From Pseudomonadota bacterium (GTDB lineage Bacteria > Desulfobacterota > Syntrophia > Syntrophales > JADFWA01): a stretch of DNA of 7,711 bases. The notes beneath the pieces are model-generated. The model did no database searches. It was not told where the DNA came from and saw only the letters and a program-made list of their open reading frames with translations. Position 1 is the stretch's first letter. Each line of letters starts with the position of its first letter. Position numbers and translations under genes: made by a program. Below are positions 1-5,491 of the stretch, in pieces. Location: contig JAUWQS010000066.1 of assembly GCA_030610915.1 (NCBI GenBank), positions 1 through 7,711 of the forward strand, read 5' to 3'.

Positions 1-195
1 ATCCACATCCGCGGCCGCAACTTAGGAATAGCAAGGGCGGACGCTGTTGTGGGTAACTCCATTAAACGAAATCTCAACAGAAAGAAAAAGGCATTTGTTG
101 TTACCATAAAAAGGAGTTTGCCCCAACTTTTGAACGTTACCGATTTTTTTGACATTTTTCGTAACCGTTCACTGGTTCAGAGTTCACCCTGTTAA
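1..195 (+). CDS. Possible 3' end of an unidentified CDS (partial)
   Basis: The first reading frame is open from the window edge for 64 codons and ends in TAA at 193-195; it has no start inside the window. The peptide begins IHIRGRNLGIARADAVVGNS, continues with a basic patch (KRNLNRKKK) and ends FDIFRNRSLVQSSPC. The other two + frames close within about 60 bases, which makes this the best candidate for a gene entering from the left. I do not recognise the family. The last 15 or so codons overlap sequence similar to the dispersed repeats further along, so the original stop may have been displaced by repeat insertion. A chance open frame is still possible. Confidence 0.35.
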   Translation: MHIRGRNLGIARADAVVGNSIKRNLNRKKKAFVVTIKRSLPQLLNVTDFFDIFRNRSLVQSSPC

Positions 196-211
196 ATTTC
201 CCAAGGGGAAC

Positions 212-280
212 CCTAACCCGGACAAGCCGGAAACAAGAAGGCAGGCAACTGCTCAGGTTCAGGGTTCGGGGGTTAGAAAC
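212..280. repeat. Mosaic dispersed repeat, copy 1
   Basis: Two pieces here recur in the gltX-serS spacer. Positions 212-233 are an exact 22-bp inverted match to 5557-5578. Positions 247-280 (AACTGCTCAGGTTCAGGGTT, ending GGTTAGAAAC) are a direct, imperfect match to 5492-5531. The same modules therefore occur in a different arrangement in two intergenic regions about 5.3 kb apart. The stretch 196-550 has no convincing gene; it holds this mosaic, the hairpin at 306-334 and the palindromic unit at 381-529. Confidence 0.6.
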
Positions 281-305
281 AATCAATGTGTCTGCTCAAT
301 AAATC

Positions 306-351
306 AGCCCCTCCCCCTTGAGGGGGGAAGGGCTGTAAAAAGGGGGGGGGG
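306..351. repeat. C/G-rich hairpin followed by a G10 tract
   Basis: AGCCCCTCCCCC at 306-317 can pair with 323-334 over 12 bp with one mismatch, leaving a 5-nt loop. A run of ten G residues follows at 342-351. The sequence resembles the short C-rich/G-rich hairpin repeats scattered between genes in many environmental Gram-negative genomes (from general knowledge, not a search). It overlaps no convincing gene. Homopolymers of this length are prone to slippage and sequencing error. Confidence 0.45.
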
Positions 352-380
352 AAAGCCCTAACTTGTTGAGATGTTACCAA

Positions 381-529
381 TCAACCTTGATACCTTCATA
401 AAAAGTCGAAGAATACCATTTTTCGTCATTCCGGCGAAAGCCGGAATCCAGTAAATTCAACAACTTCCGGATACCGGATCAAGTCCGGTATGACGGTTTT
501 CCGACTTTTTACGAAACTGTCAACCTTGA
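381..529. repeat. MITE/REP-like palindromic element with flanking direct repeats
   Basis: Nested symmetry marks a discrete unit. The outer arms TAAAAAGTCG (399-408) and CGACTTTTTA (502-511) are exact inverted repeats and extend imperfectly to about 20 bp. CGTCAT (424-429) and ATGACG (490-495) form an inner closing pair. Inside lie two hairpins: an 8-bp stem with a GAAA loop at 428-447, and a 7-bp stem ATACCGG/CCGGTAT at 471-491. The 10-mer TCAACCTTGA occurs at 381-390 and again at 520-529, just outside the unit, as a target duplication would. There is no coding capacity. The CATTCCGGCGAAAGCCGGAAT core resembles REP and Neisseria dRS3-type repeats, a comparison from memory. It ends 21 bp beyond the stop of the convergent porin gene. 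Confidence 0.6.
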
Positions 530-550
530 ACCTGACAACTTAGGCAGGTA

Positions 551-1372
551 CTAAAAGGCCATACTTACGATCACGCCTCCATAAACAAAACTGTCATCAT
601 CACCGTTCTTGCTACGCCATTCCATCTCGTCACCGGCGTTGCCAGAAAGCGGAAAGGTATAAGACACTGTGGGAGTCACGGTAAAGTACTCTCCCACCGG
701 TACTGGCAAACTCGCCGAGATAACGCCGTCGTGGAAGTCTTCAAATTCATCGCCTGTCTCCACCCCGCTGCCGCTGATTTCGGGGTAGTCGTCTTCGTCC
801 TCACTCTTCAAATAACTGACCGATGCGGAAAGTTCGAGGGCGACTTTCTCCGTAATCGTAAACGAATGGGAGATACCGAGGAGGAAGTACCAGTGCGGGT
901 AACTGTCAATATCCTTGTAAACGGTCAAAGATGGCGAAAGCAGGGTATCGAGACCCAGGCTTAAAAAGAGCTCCTGTGAATCATCACAACCATCCTCCAG
1001 ACCATAGTAGATATAGCCACCTTCCACGCCCAGAATACCAAAGCTCTTTCCATACGAAAGCGTAAAGTCAGTCTCGTTCCAATTGTTATCTTCATCTTCC
1101 TCATCAGATGCAGTATAGGGATCTGTATCTGTGTTGCCCCATAGATTGGCTGAGAAACCCTTATAACCAATCGTCATGGAAGGCTGAATAACAACGCTGT
1201 CCTTGCTTAATTCCTGCCCGCGCCAGATGTACTGACTCAGGACCGCAATCGACAGGTCGGCGGTGGGCCTTTCACCATCTTCCGCCATGACGGGGGTAAT
1301 GGTGAAAAATATTAAAATTAAGGCTATGCCGACAGTTAGAAATCGTCTTAGGTTTTTCCGTTCTTTCATCAT
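551..1372 (-). CDS. TorF-like putative outer-membrane porin
   Basis: This is a 273-residue secreted beta-barrel candidate. Residues 1-30 form a signal peptide: a basic start (MMKERKNLRR), a hydrophobic core, and a likely cut after VMA30. The mature protein opens with LSQYIWRGQELSKDSVVIQPSMTIGY, which matches the style of the proteobacterial TorF/gcw_chp putative porin family (usually YxWRG near the N terminus). Alternating hydrophobic strands follow, and the chain ends in Phe273, the usual outer-membrane assembly signal. Four acidic stretches (about residues 90-100, 190-198, 205-215 and 248-260) look like exposed loops. The start is supported by AAGGAG just upstream on the minus strand. It lies 122 bp beyond glnK on the same strand, so it may belong to the amtB-glnK transcript. 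A role in ammonium or nitrogen-compound entry is inferred only from this context; the substrate is unknown. Confidence 0.8.
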   Translation of the reverse strand: MMKERKNLRRFLTVGIALILIFFTITPVMAEDGERPTADLSIAVLSQYIWRGQELSKDSVVIQPSMTIGYKGFSANLWGNTDTDPYTASDEEDEDNNWNETDFTLSYGKSFGILGVEGGYIYYGLEDGCDDSQELFLSLGLDTLLSPSLTVYKDIDSYPHWYFLLGISHSFTITEKVALELSASVSYLKSEDEDDYPEISGSGVETGDEFEDFHDGVISASLPVPVGEYFTVTPTVSYTFPLSGNAGDEMEWRSKNGDDDSFVYGGVIVSMAF

Positions 1373-1408
1373 TATTTTCTCCTTTTTTACGTATTTTAAT
1401 TTTTGTAA

Positions 1409-1435
1409 CCATTCACCGCGGAGCTCGCAGAGAAA
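1409..1435. repeat. Dispersed repeat of CATTCACCGC type, copy 1
   Basis: CCATTCACCGCGGAGCTCGC followed by AGAGAAA is nearly the same as 5399-5424 (about 22 of 26 positions identical). It sits in the glnK-porin spacer. The motif resembles the CACCGCAGAGACGCAGAGA repeats common between genes in environmental Gram-negative bacteria (recalled, not searched). Confidence 0.55.
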
Positions 1436-1454
1436 CTATTCCTGTGAATTCTCC

Positions 1455-1475
1455 GGCGGGGTGTAAAACCCCGCC
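1455..1475. repeat. GC-rich hairpin between glnK and the porin gene
   Basis: GGCGGGGT (1455-1462) and ACCCCGCC (1468-1475) form a perfect 8-bp stem with a 5-nt loop, GTAAA. On the minus strand it would be transcribed 20 nt after the glnK stop and about 80 nt before the porin start. No proper U-tract follows, so it is more likely a REP-like unit or an mRNA-processing/attenuation structure than a full terminator. Confidence 0.5.
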
Positions 1476-1494
1476 CTACGCAAAAGCTCCAGGG

Positions 1495-1854
1495 TCATTT
1501 AGTGGAGCTGCTAACGCCTATCGCTTTATCCCCCTCCTCACCGGTGCGTATCCTTATTGTATTAACCACTTCAAAAATAAATATTTTGCCGTCACCCACT
1601 TCACCGGTCCTGGCTGCTTCCATTATTGCCTTTGCTATACGTTCTATATCCTGATCTCCGGCAACGATTTCGATCTTGACCTTTGGCAGAAACTCCACCT
1701 TAAATTCCCTGCCGCGGAACTGTTCAATCTTGCCCTTCTGCTGTCCATGTCCCTCTATACGAACAGTACTCATCCCTGGATAACCTATTTTCTCCAATGC
1801 TTCTTTCACGTCATCCAGCTTTTCAGGTCTGATTATTGCTTCTATCCTTTTCAT
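1495..1854 (-). CDS. glnK: Nitrogen regulatory protein P-II (GlnK type)
   Basis: A 119-residue P-II protein, close to the usual 112 residues with a short C-terminal extension (VSSSTK). It forms trimers that sense ATP/ADP and 2-oxoglutarate and gate the ammonium channel AmtB. Family features visible: N-terminal MKRIEAIIRPEKLDDVKEAL, T-loop region 36-55 (HGQQKGKIEQFRGREFKVEF), Q39, K58, B-loop TGEVGDGK (83-90) and C-loop RIRTGEEGDKAI (101-112). Arg47, which in E. coli GlnK plugs the AmtB pore, is kept. Tyr51, the uridylylation site in Proteobacteria, is Phe51, and Tyr46 is Phe46. Residue 49, the phosphoserine site of cyanobacterial P-II, is Arg. It lies 12 bp after amtB on the same strand with a strong Shine-Dalgarno sequence, so the two are almost certainly co-transcribed. 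I call it glnK rather than glnB because of the amtB linkage. Confidence 0.95.
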   Translation of the reverse strand: MKRIEAIIRPEKLDDVKEALEKIGYPGMSTVRIEGHGQQKGKIEQFRGREFKVEFLPKVKIEIVAGDQDIERIAKAIMEAARTGEVGDGKIFIFEVVNTIRIRTGEEGDKAIGVSSSTK

Positions 1855-1861
1855 TTGTTTT

Positions 1862-1868
1862 CCTCCTT
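1862..1868 (-). promoter_or_regulatory. glnK ribosome binding site overlapping the amtB stop
   Basis: The minus strand reads AAGGAGG, then 7 nt, then the glnK ATG. The first two As of this site are the last two bases of the amtB stop TAA (1869-1867). Ribosomes terminating on amtB would sit on the glnK initiation site, which favours translational coupling of channel and regulator. Confidence 0.75.
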
Positions 1869-3231
1869 ATCTATTTAGCTGAACAAAATCGGGATAACCC
1901 GGCGTCCCATGTTCAATAATATCCAATCCCTGCAATTCTTCTTCAGGAGAAATCCGAATGCCCATCATCATATCCATCAATTTGAACATTATGTATCCCA
2001 TACCGAATGCCCAGACGAAAACTACCACTACACTGATGGCCTGGGCGATAAGCTGATCAAAGCCGCCACCATAAAACAGTCCCGTGGCAAATGGCTTCGT
2101 GGTAGCGTAGTTGCCATAAGTTCCGTCCGCGAAGAATCCTATACTGAGAAGACCCCACAGACCACAAGTGCCATGCACACTTATAGCGCCAACAGGATCG
2201 TCTATTCCTATATTGTCAAAAAATCGAACACTCGTATACATCAACGCTCCGGCAATAAGACCTATAACAATTGCCGCCCAGCCTTCTACCCAGGCACAGG
2301 GCGCGGTTATTGCTACCAGACCCGCTATAGCGCCGTTTAGCGCCATACCCAGATCCCATTTAGCTGTTTTCCAGTATGCTATGAGCATGGCAATCATGGC
2401 GCCGGCGGCGGCAGCCAGATTAGTATTTACCGCGATAACCGAGATTCTCAGGTGGTGCGCGTCACAGGTACTTCCCGGATTGAAGCCAAACCAGCCGAAC
2501 CATAAAATAAAAACACCAATAGCAGCCATGGCAATGTTATGTCCTGGAATGGCCTGGGGTTTTCCATCTACATATTTACCAAACCTGGGGCCTAAAACCA
2601 TAGCTCCTGCCAGACCCACAAAACCACCTATGGCATGAACCACTCCCGAGCCGGCAAAATCTATGGCGCCCAGCCCAAATGGAAGATTGGCAAGCCAGCC
2701 ACCACCCCAGACCCAGTGTCCATATATGGGGTAAATAATAACACTTACCAGAATGCTGTAAATGAAGTAGGCCTTGAACTTAATCCGTTCAGCGACCGCT
2801 CCGGCAACTATGGTGGCCGCCGTAGCGCAAAAGACCAGCATCCAGAACATATTTAGATACTTGTCCACATCGTAATAGTCACCAAGCATAAACCAGCCCT
2901 CTGTCCCCCAGAGACCGTGCCAGTCTCCTCCCATCATTATGGCGTAACCAAAAAGGAAAAAACACAGTGATCCGATAGCCAAATCCATCAGGTTCTTAGA
3001 CATGAGATTGGTAACATTTTTTGCCCTGCAGAATCCCGCCTCCAACATTGCGAAACCCGGCTGCATGAACATGACAAGAAAAGCGCAAACAAGTATCCAC
3101 ACATAATTCAGAGGAGCCTGGGGGTTATCCTCCAAGGCTTGAGCCCCCGTTGGATCACCTGCAAAAGCCAGTGTTGAAAAACAAAAAAGTATCAAAATTA
3201 ACAAACACAACCACAGTAAATGTTTAATCAT
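1867..3231 (-). CDS. amtB: Ammonium transporter AmtB
   Basis: A 454-residue Amt/Rh-family channel that moves ammonium across the inner membrane, normally as a trimer. A cleavable signal peptide (residues 1-24, ending AFA) precedes eleven expected membrane segments, starting near residue 42. Diagnostic features: AMLEAGF (61-67), AERIKF (147-152), WGGGWL (175-180), D191FAGSGVVH199 with the first pore His, FGWFGFNPGS (245-254), IAVNTNLAAAAG (266-277) and DDPVGAISVH353GTCGLWG with the second pore His. The twin-His pair and the Asp matching E. coli D160 are therefore intact. The cytoplasmic tail RISPEEELQGLDIIEHG resembles the conserved tail that contacts GlnK. The start has GGAG 7 nt upstream on the minus strand. 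The order amtB then glnK is the reverse of E. coli glnK-amtB. NtrC/sigma-54 control is usual for this family; a weak candidate site lies at 3480-3495. Confidence 0.96.
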   Translation of the reverse strand: MIKHLLWLCLLILILFCFSTLAFAGDPTGAQALEDNPQAPLNYVWILVCAFLVMFMQPGFAMLEAGFCRAKNVTNLMSKNLMDLAIGSLCFFLFGYAIMMGGDWHGLWGTEGWFMLGDYYDVDKYLNMFWMLVFCATAATIVAGAVAERIKFKAYFIYSILVSVIIYPIYGHWVWGGGWLANLPFGLGAIDFAGSGVVHAIGGFVGLAGAMVLGPRFGKYVDGKPQAIPGHNIAMAAIGVFILWFGWFGFNPGSTCDAHHLRISVIAVNTNLAAAAGAMIAMLIAYWKTAKWDLGMALNGAIAGLVAITAPCAWVEGWAAIVIGLIAGALMYTSVRFFDNIGIDDPVGAISVHGTCGLWGLLSIGFFADGTYGNYATTKPFATGLFYGGGFDQLIAQAISVVVVFVWAFGMGYIMFKLMDMMMGIRISPEEELQGLDIIEHGTPGYPDFVQLNR

Positions 3232-3259
3232 CTTTTTTCTCCTTTCGTCCGTAATCCCA

Positions 3260-3414
3260 GGAGGCTGTCCGAGAACCCTTCAAAAGCGTTTCTGTCATTC
3301 CCTCACTTCGTTCAGAACAACGTCTGAGCGAAGCGAAGAATCTTCTAAATACAATTAGTGAAAATTTGAGATTCTTCGGCTAACACCTCAGAATGACATT
3401 GTCGGACAGCTTCC
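3260..3414. repeat. 155-bp inverted-repeat (MITE-like) element in the amtB leader
   Basis: The ends are 13-bp terminal inverted repeats with one mismatch (3260-3272 and 3402-3414; core GCTGTCCGA/TCGGACAGC). Inside are further paired arms: TGTCATTC (3293-3300) with GAATGACA (3391-3398), and GAAGAATC (3335-3342) with GATTCTTC (3370-3377), so the whole unit can fold as a long imperfect hairpin. The modules TGTCATTC, TGAGCGAAGCGAAGAATC and ACTTCGTTCAGAA resemble a widespread class of non-autonomous palindromic elements (recalled, not searched). No transposase is encoded. It starts 28 bp upstream of the amtB start codon. Confidence 0.65.
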
Positions 3415-3479
3415 CAATGGACAACGAATATTTGTATTGTTGTAGCTTGACTTCCCGGAAAGCAGTCAGACCTTAATAT

Positions 3480-3495
3480 ATCAAAATACATGCCA
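3480..3495 (-). promoter_or_regulatory. Weak sigma-54-like promoter candidate for amtB
   Basis: The minus strand reads TGGCATGTATTTTGAT. Against the sigma-54 consensus TGGCACG-N4-TTGCW it keeps TGGCA, the following G and the TTG, with the correct 10-nt spacing after GG. However, the invariant GC of the -12 element is GA. Transcription would begin near 3468, giving a leader of about 235 nt that contains the 3260-3414 element. I saw no NtrC binding palindrome. An AT-rich sigma-70 promoter in the same region is equally possible. Confidence 0.25.
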
Positions 3496-3657
3496 GAATT
3501 ATTTTTTGCGTAACTATTTGAATTTTCGGTATATATTTGAAAAAAGAGAAGAGGCTGCCCAACGGCATAAAGACATTTATGTAGGAAAACTAAGGGCAAT
3601 ATACAATTATGTAGCTTGCGTGGGCCTCTGCGGTATCTGAGGAAGAAAGGGAAGAAA

Positions 3658-3761
3658 GGGGAAGAAAGGGGTCACATCTCAAATACTAATTATTCGGCCT
3701 AAGGATTTTTCGGTCTAAATACTAAACATTTATTATTTGAGATGTGACCCTCTATCCTCCT
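3658..3761. repeat. REP-like palindromic repeat, copy A (complete)
   Basis: GGGTCACATCTCAAATA (3669-3685) and TATTTGAGATGTGACCC (3734-3750) are exact 17-bp inverted arms around an AT-rich centre. The unit, together with a 5' GGGGAAGAAAGGGG and a 3' TCTATCCTCCT flank, is repeated at 3807-3903. GGGGTCA-type ends like these are known from repeats linked to REP-associated tyrosine transposases (RAYT, Y1_Tnp); that link is inferred from ends only, and no transposase lies in the window. Confidence 0.75.
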
Positions 3762-3789
3762 TGACACATGAGAGAGCATATTCTATAAT
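3761..3789 (+). promoter_or_regulatory. Perfect sigma-70 consensus promoter for gltX
   Basis: TTGACA at 3761-3766, a 17-nt spacer, then TATAAT at 3784-3789: both hexamers match the consensus exactly with optimal spacing. Start of transcription is expected around 3796, giving gltX a leader of about 134 nt. It lies in the short gap between repeat copies A and B, with the -35 box starting right at the end of copy A, so the transcript runs through copy B before reaching the gltX ribosome binding site. Confidence 0.75.
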
Positions 3790-3806
3790 ATAATAAGGTC
3801 CTTGCT

Positions 3807-3903
3807 GGGGAAGGAAGGGGTCACATATTAATTATTCGGCCTAAGGATTTTTTGGTCTAAATACTAAACATTTATTATTTGAGATGTGACCCTCTATCCT
3901 CCT
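3807..3903. repeat. REP-like palindromic repeat, copy B (left arm shortened)
   Basis: This is a direct repeat of 3658-3761. Relative to copy A it lacks 7 nt in the left arm and carries a few substitutions (for example TTTTTTGG for TTTTTCGG), so only about 9 bp at the ends (GGGTCACAT with ATGTGACCC at 3884-3892) still pair. It ends 26 bp before the gltX ATG and falls within the predicted gltX 5' leader. Confidence 0.75.
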
Positions 3904-3929
3904 AAACAAATTTGTGAAAGGTGTCAAAA

Positions 3930-5336
3930 ATGGAAGTTGTAAGAACACGATTTGCGCCGTCCCCCACCGGTTTTTTGCATATCGGTGGCGCGAGGACAGC
4001 GCTCTTTAACTGGCTTTATGCCAGGCACAATGGTGGAGAATTCATTCTAAGGATCGAGGATACTGATCAGCTTCGTTCGACTGAGGAATCCACACGGGCC
4101 GTTTTAGATGCCTTGAAGTGGCTTGGATTAAACTGGGACAAGGGACCTTTTTTTCAGACTAAAAGGGTGGAATTCTACAGGGAGGCGGCGAAAAAACTTG
4201 TAGATGAAGGAAAAGCGTATCACTGTGTATGTACACCACAGGAGCTGGCAGAAAAAAGGAAGAATGCGCTGGCTGAAGGAAGAAAGCCGAAATATGATGG
4301 CACATGTCGTCATAAAAATCTTGGCAGAACTGCAAACTCAGTGGTGAGATTCAGTTGCCCCCAGGCAGGTGTGACCAGAGTTAATGACATTATTAAGGGC
4401 GCCGTCCGTTTTAATAATGATGAGCTGGATGACCTTGTAATCGAACGGAGCGATGGATATCCCACCTACAATTTTGCAGTCGTGGTAGATGATGCACAAA
4501 TGGAAATCACCCATGTTATACGAGGCGATGACCATCTCAATAATACACCAAGGCAGATTCTTCTCTACGAAGCGCTGGGATACAAGATACCCGAATTTGC
4601 CCATGTTCCGATGATCCTGGGATCTGACAAAACAAGGTTGAGCAAACGCCATGGCGCAACATCGGTCATGGCATATAAAGAGACGGGTTATCTGCCAGAA
4701 GCCCTCGTTAATTACCTGGTGAGACTTGGCTGGTCCCATGGCGACCAGGAAATATTTTCTTTAGACGAGCTTATTGACCTTTTTACCCTCGAGGCGGTGG
4801 GCAAATCTGCCGCAGTCTTTAATCCCGAAAAACTTCTCTGGCTCAATCAGCATTACATTAAGGAGTGCCCCTTGGAAGTATTGGCCTCCCAGTTGGGTCC
4901 TTTTTTAGAGAAGATATGTCTAAATACATCGGATAAAGAGTATATAACGAAGGTTGCTCTCGATATGAAGCTCAGATCAAAGACCATCGTAGAGATGGCG
5001 GATTCCGGAGCGTTCTACTTCAAGGACGAGATAGAGTACGAAAAAGCGGCGGCGGAAAAATTTCTTAATATGGAGTTTATGGGACATCTAAAGACTGCAA
5101 TAGAAAGACTGTCCTTGTTGCAGGATTATACAAAGCAGGGGATCGAGGGTCTTCTGCGAGAGATTGCCGCGGAAAGGGGGGTAAAGCTCAAATTTATTGC
5201 CCAGCCGATGCGAGTCGCTCTCACGGGCAAGACAGTAAGTCCCGGAATTGATCAGGTCATGATCACCATGGGAAGAGATATGGTAATTCGAAGATTGAAG
5301 AGAGCCGTGGAATATATAACTACTCAGGTTGTTTAG
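3930..5336 (+). CDS. gltX: Glutamyl-tRNA synthetase
   Basis: A 468-residue class I synthetase that charges tRNA-Glu with glutamate in the cytoplasm; length is normal for bacterial GltX. The first catalytic motif reads RFAPSPTGFLHIGGARTALFNW (from residue 7; HIGG at 17-20) and the second KTRLSKRHG (234-242). A zinc site is visible as C99-x-C101-x24-C126-x-H128, the spacing seen in E. coli GluRS. The C-terminal third is the helical anticodon-binding region. The ATG at 3930 is preferred: AAAGGTG lies 6 nt upstream and the protein then starts MEVVRTRFAPSPTG as in homologues. A GTG at 3921 would add three residues but overlaps that binding site and has none of its own. The sequence alone does not show whether the enzyme also charges tRNA-Gln. 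The probable promoter is at 3761-3789. Confidence 0.96.
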   Translation: MEVVRTRFAPSPTGFLHIGGARTALFNWLYARHNGGEFILRIEDTDQLRSTEESTRAVLDALKWLGLNWDKGPFFQTKRVEFYREAAKKLVDEGKAYHCVCTPQELAEKRKNALAEGRKPKYDGTCRHKNLGRTANSVVRFSCPQAGVTRVNDIIKGAVRFNNDELDDLVIERSDGYPTYNFAVVVDDAQMEITHVIRGDDHLNNTPRQILLYEALGYKIPEFAHVPMILGSDKTRLSKRHGATSVMAYKETGYLPEALVNYLVRLGWSHGDQEIFSLDELIDLFTLEAVGKSAAVFNPEKLLWLNQHYIKECPLEVLASQLGPFLEKICLNTSDKEYITKVALDMKLRSKTIVEMADSGAFYFKDEIEYEKAAAEKFLNMEFMGHLKTAIERLSLLQDYTKQGIEGLLREIAAERGVKLKFIAQPMRVALTGKTVSPGIDQVMITMGRDMVIRRLKRAVEYITTQVV

Positions 5337-5398
5337 GCTGAAGGCTATTAGCCCCTTAGTCGTGAAATTCGTGCCAAACGGGCAAAAGAATTTAGCAG

Positions 5399-5424
5399 CC
5401 ATTCACCGCAGAGAGTGCAGAGAC
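5399..5424. repeat. Dispersed repeat of CATTCACCGC type, copy 2
   Basis: CCATTCACCGCAGAGAGTGC followed by AGAGAC is the second copy of the unit at 1409-1435, in the same orientation. It lies in the gltX-serS spacer (5337-5665), which has no gene and is made mostly of repeats and hairpins. Confidence 0.55.
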
Positions 5425-5464
5425 GACAAAACAATTAGCTCAGGATTAACTGGCGAGCGGGTGG

Positions 5465-5488
5465 CATGGACAAACTTGTTTGTCCGTG
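5465..5488. repeat. 11-bp stem hairpin in the gltX-serS spacer
   Basis: CATGGACAAAC (5465-5475) and GTTTGTCCGTG (5478-5488) pair over 11 bp, with one G-U and a nominal 2-nt loop that would open in practice. No U-tract follows, so it is not an intrinsic terminator by itself. Confidence 0.5.
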
Positions 5489-5491
5489 GGT

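Noticed and set aside
149..361. 70-codon + strand open frame as a gene
   Set aside because: It runs through the mosaic repeat, the C-rich hairpin and the G10 tract, and its product (ending KRGGGKP) is low-complexity; no ribosome binding site.
1444..1878. 144-codon + strand open frame
   Set aside because: It is the antisense shadow of glnK, a clearly recognised gene with a strong ribosome binding site.
1909..2856. Three + strand open frames across this stretch
   Set aside because: All lie antisense to amtB, whose protein motifs are unmistakable; their products look like no protein family.
3345..3599. 84-codon minus-strand open frame upstream of amtB
   Set aside because: It ends inside the 3260-3414 repeat element, has no ribosome binding site or recognisable domain, and overlaps the likely amtB promoter region.
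3658..3903. CRISPR array
   Set aside because: Only two units of about 100 bp with internal palindromes and diverged sequence; no short repeat-spacer periodicity and no cas genes.
3796..3929. T-box or other riboswitch in the gltX leader
   Set aside because: No T-box core (such as AGGGTGGNACCGCG) is visible; the leader is explained by repeat copy B.
3921..3929. GTG at 3921 as the gltX start
   Set aside because: It overlaps the AAAGGTG ribosome binding site serving the ATG at 3930 and has no site of its own; homologues begin close to the ATG.
5088..5402. 104-codon minus-strand open frame
   Set aside because: It is mostly antisense to the gltX C terminus, with no recognisable product.
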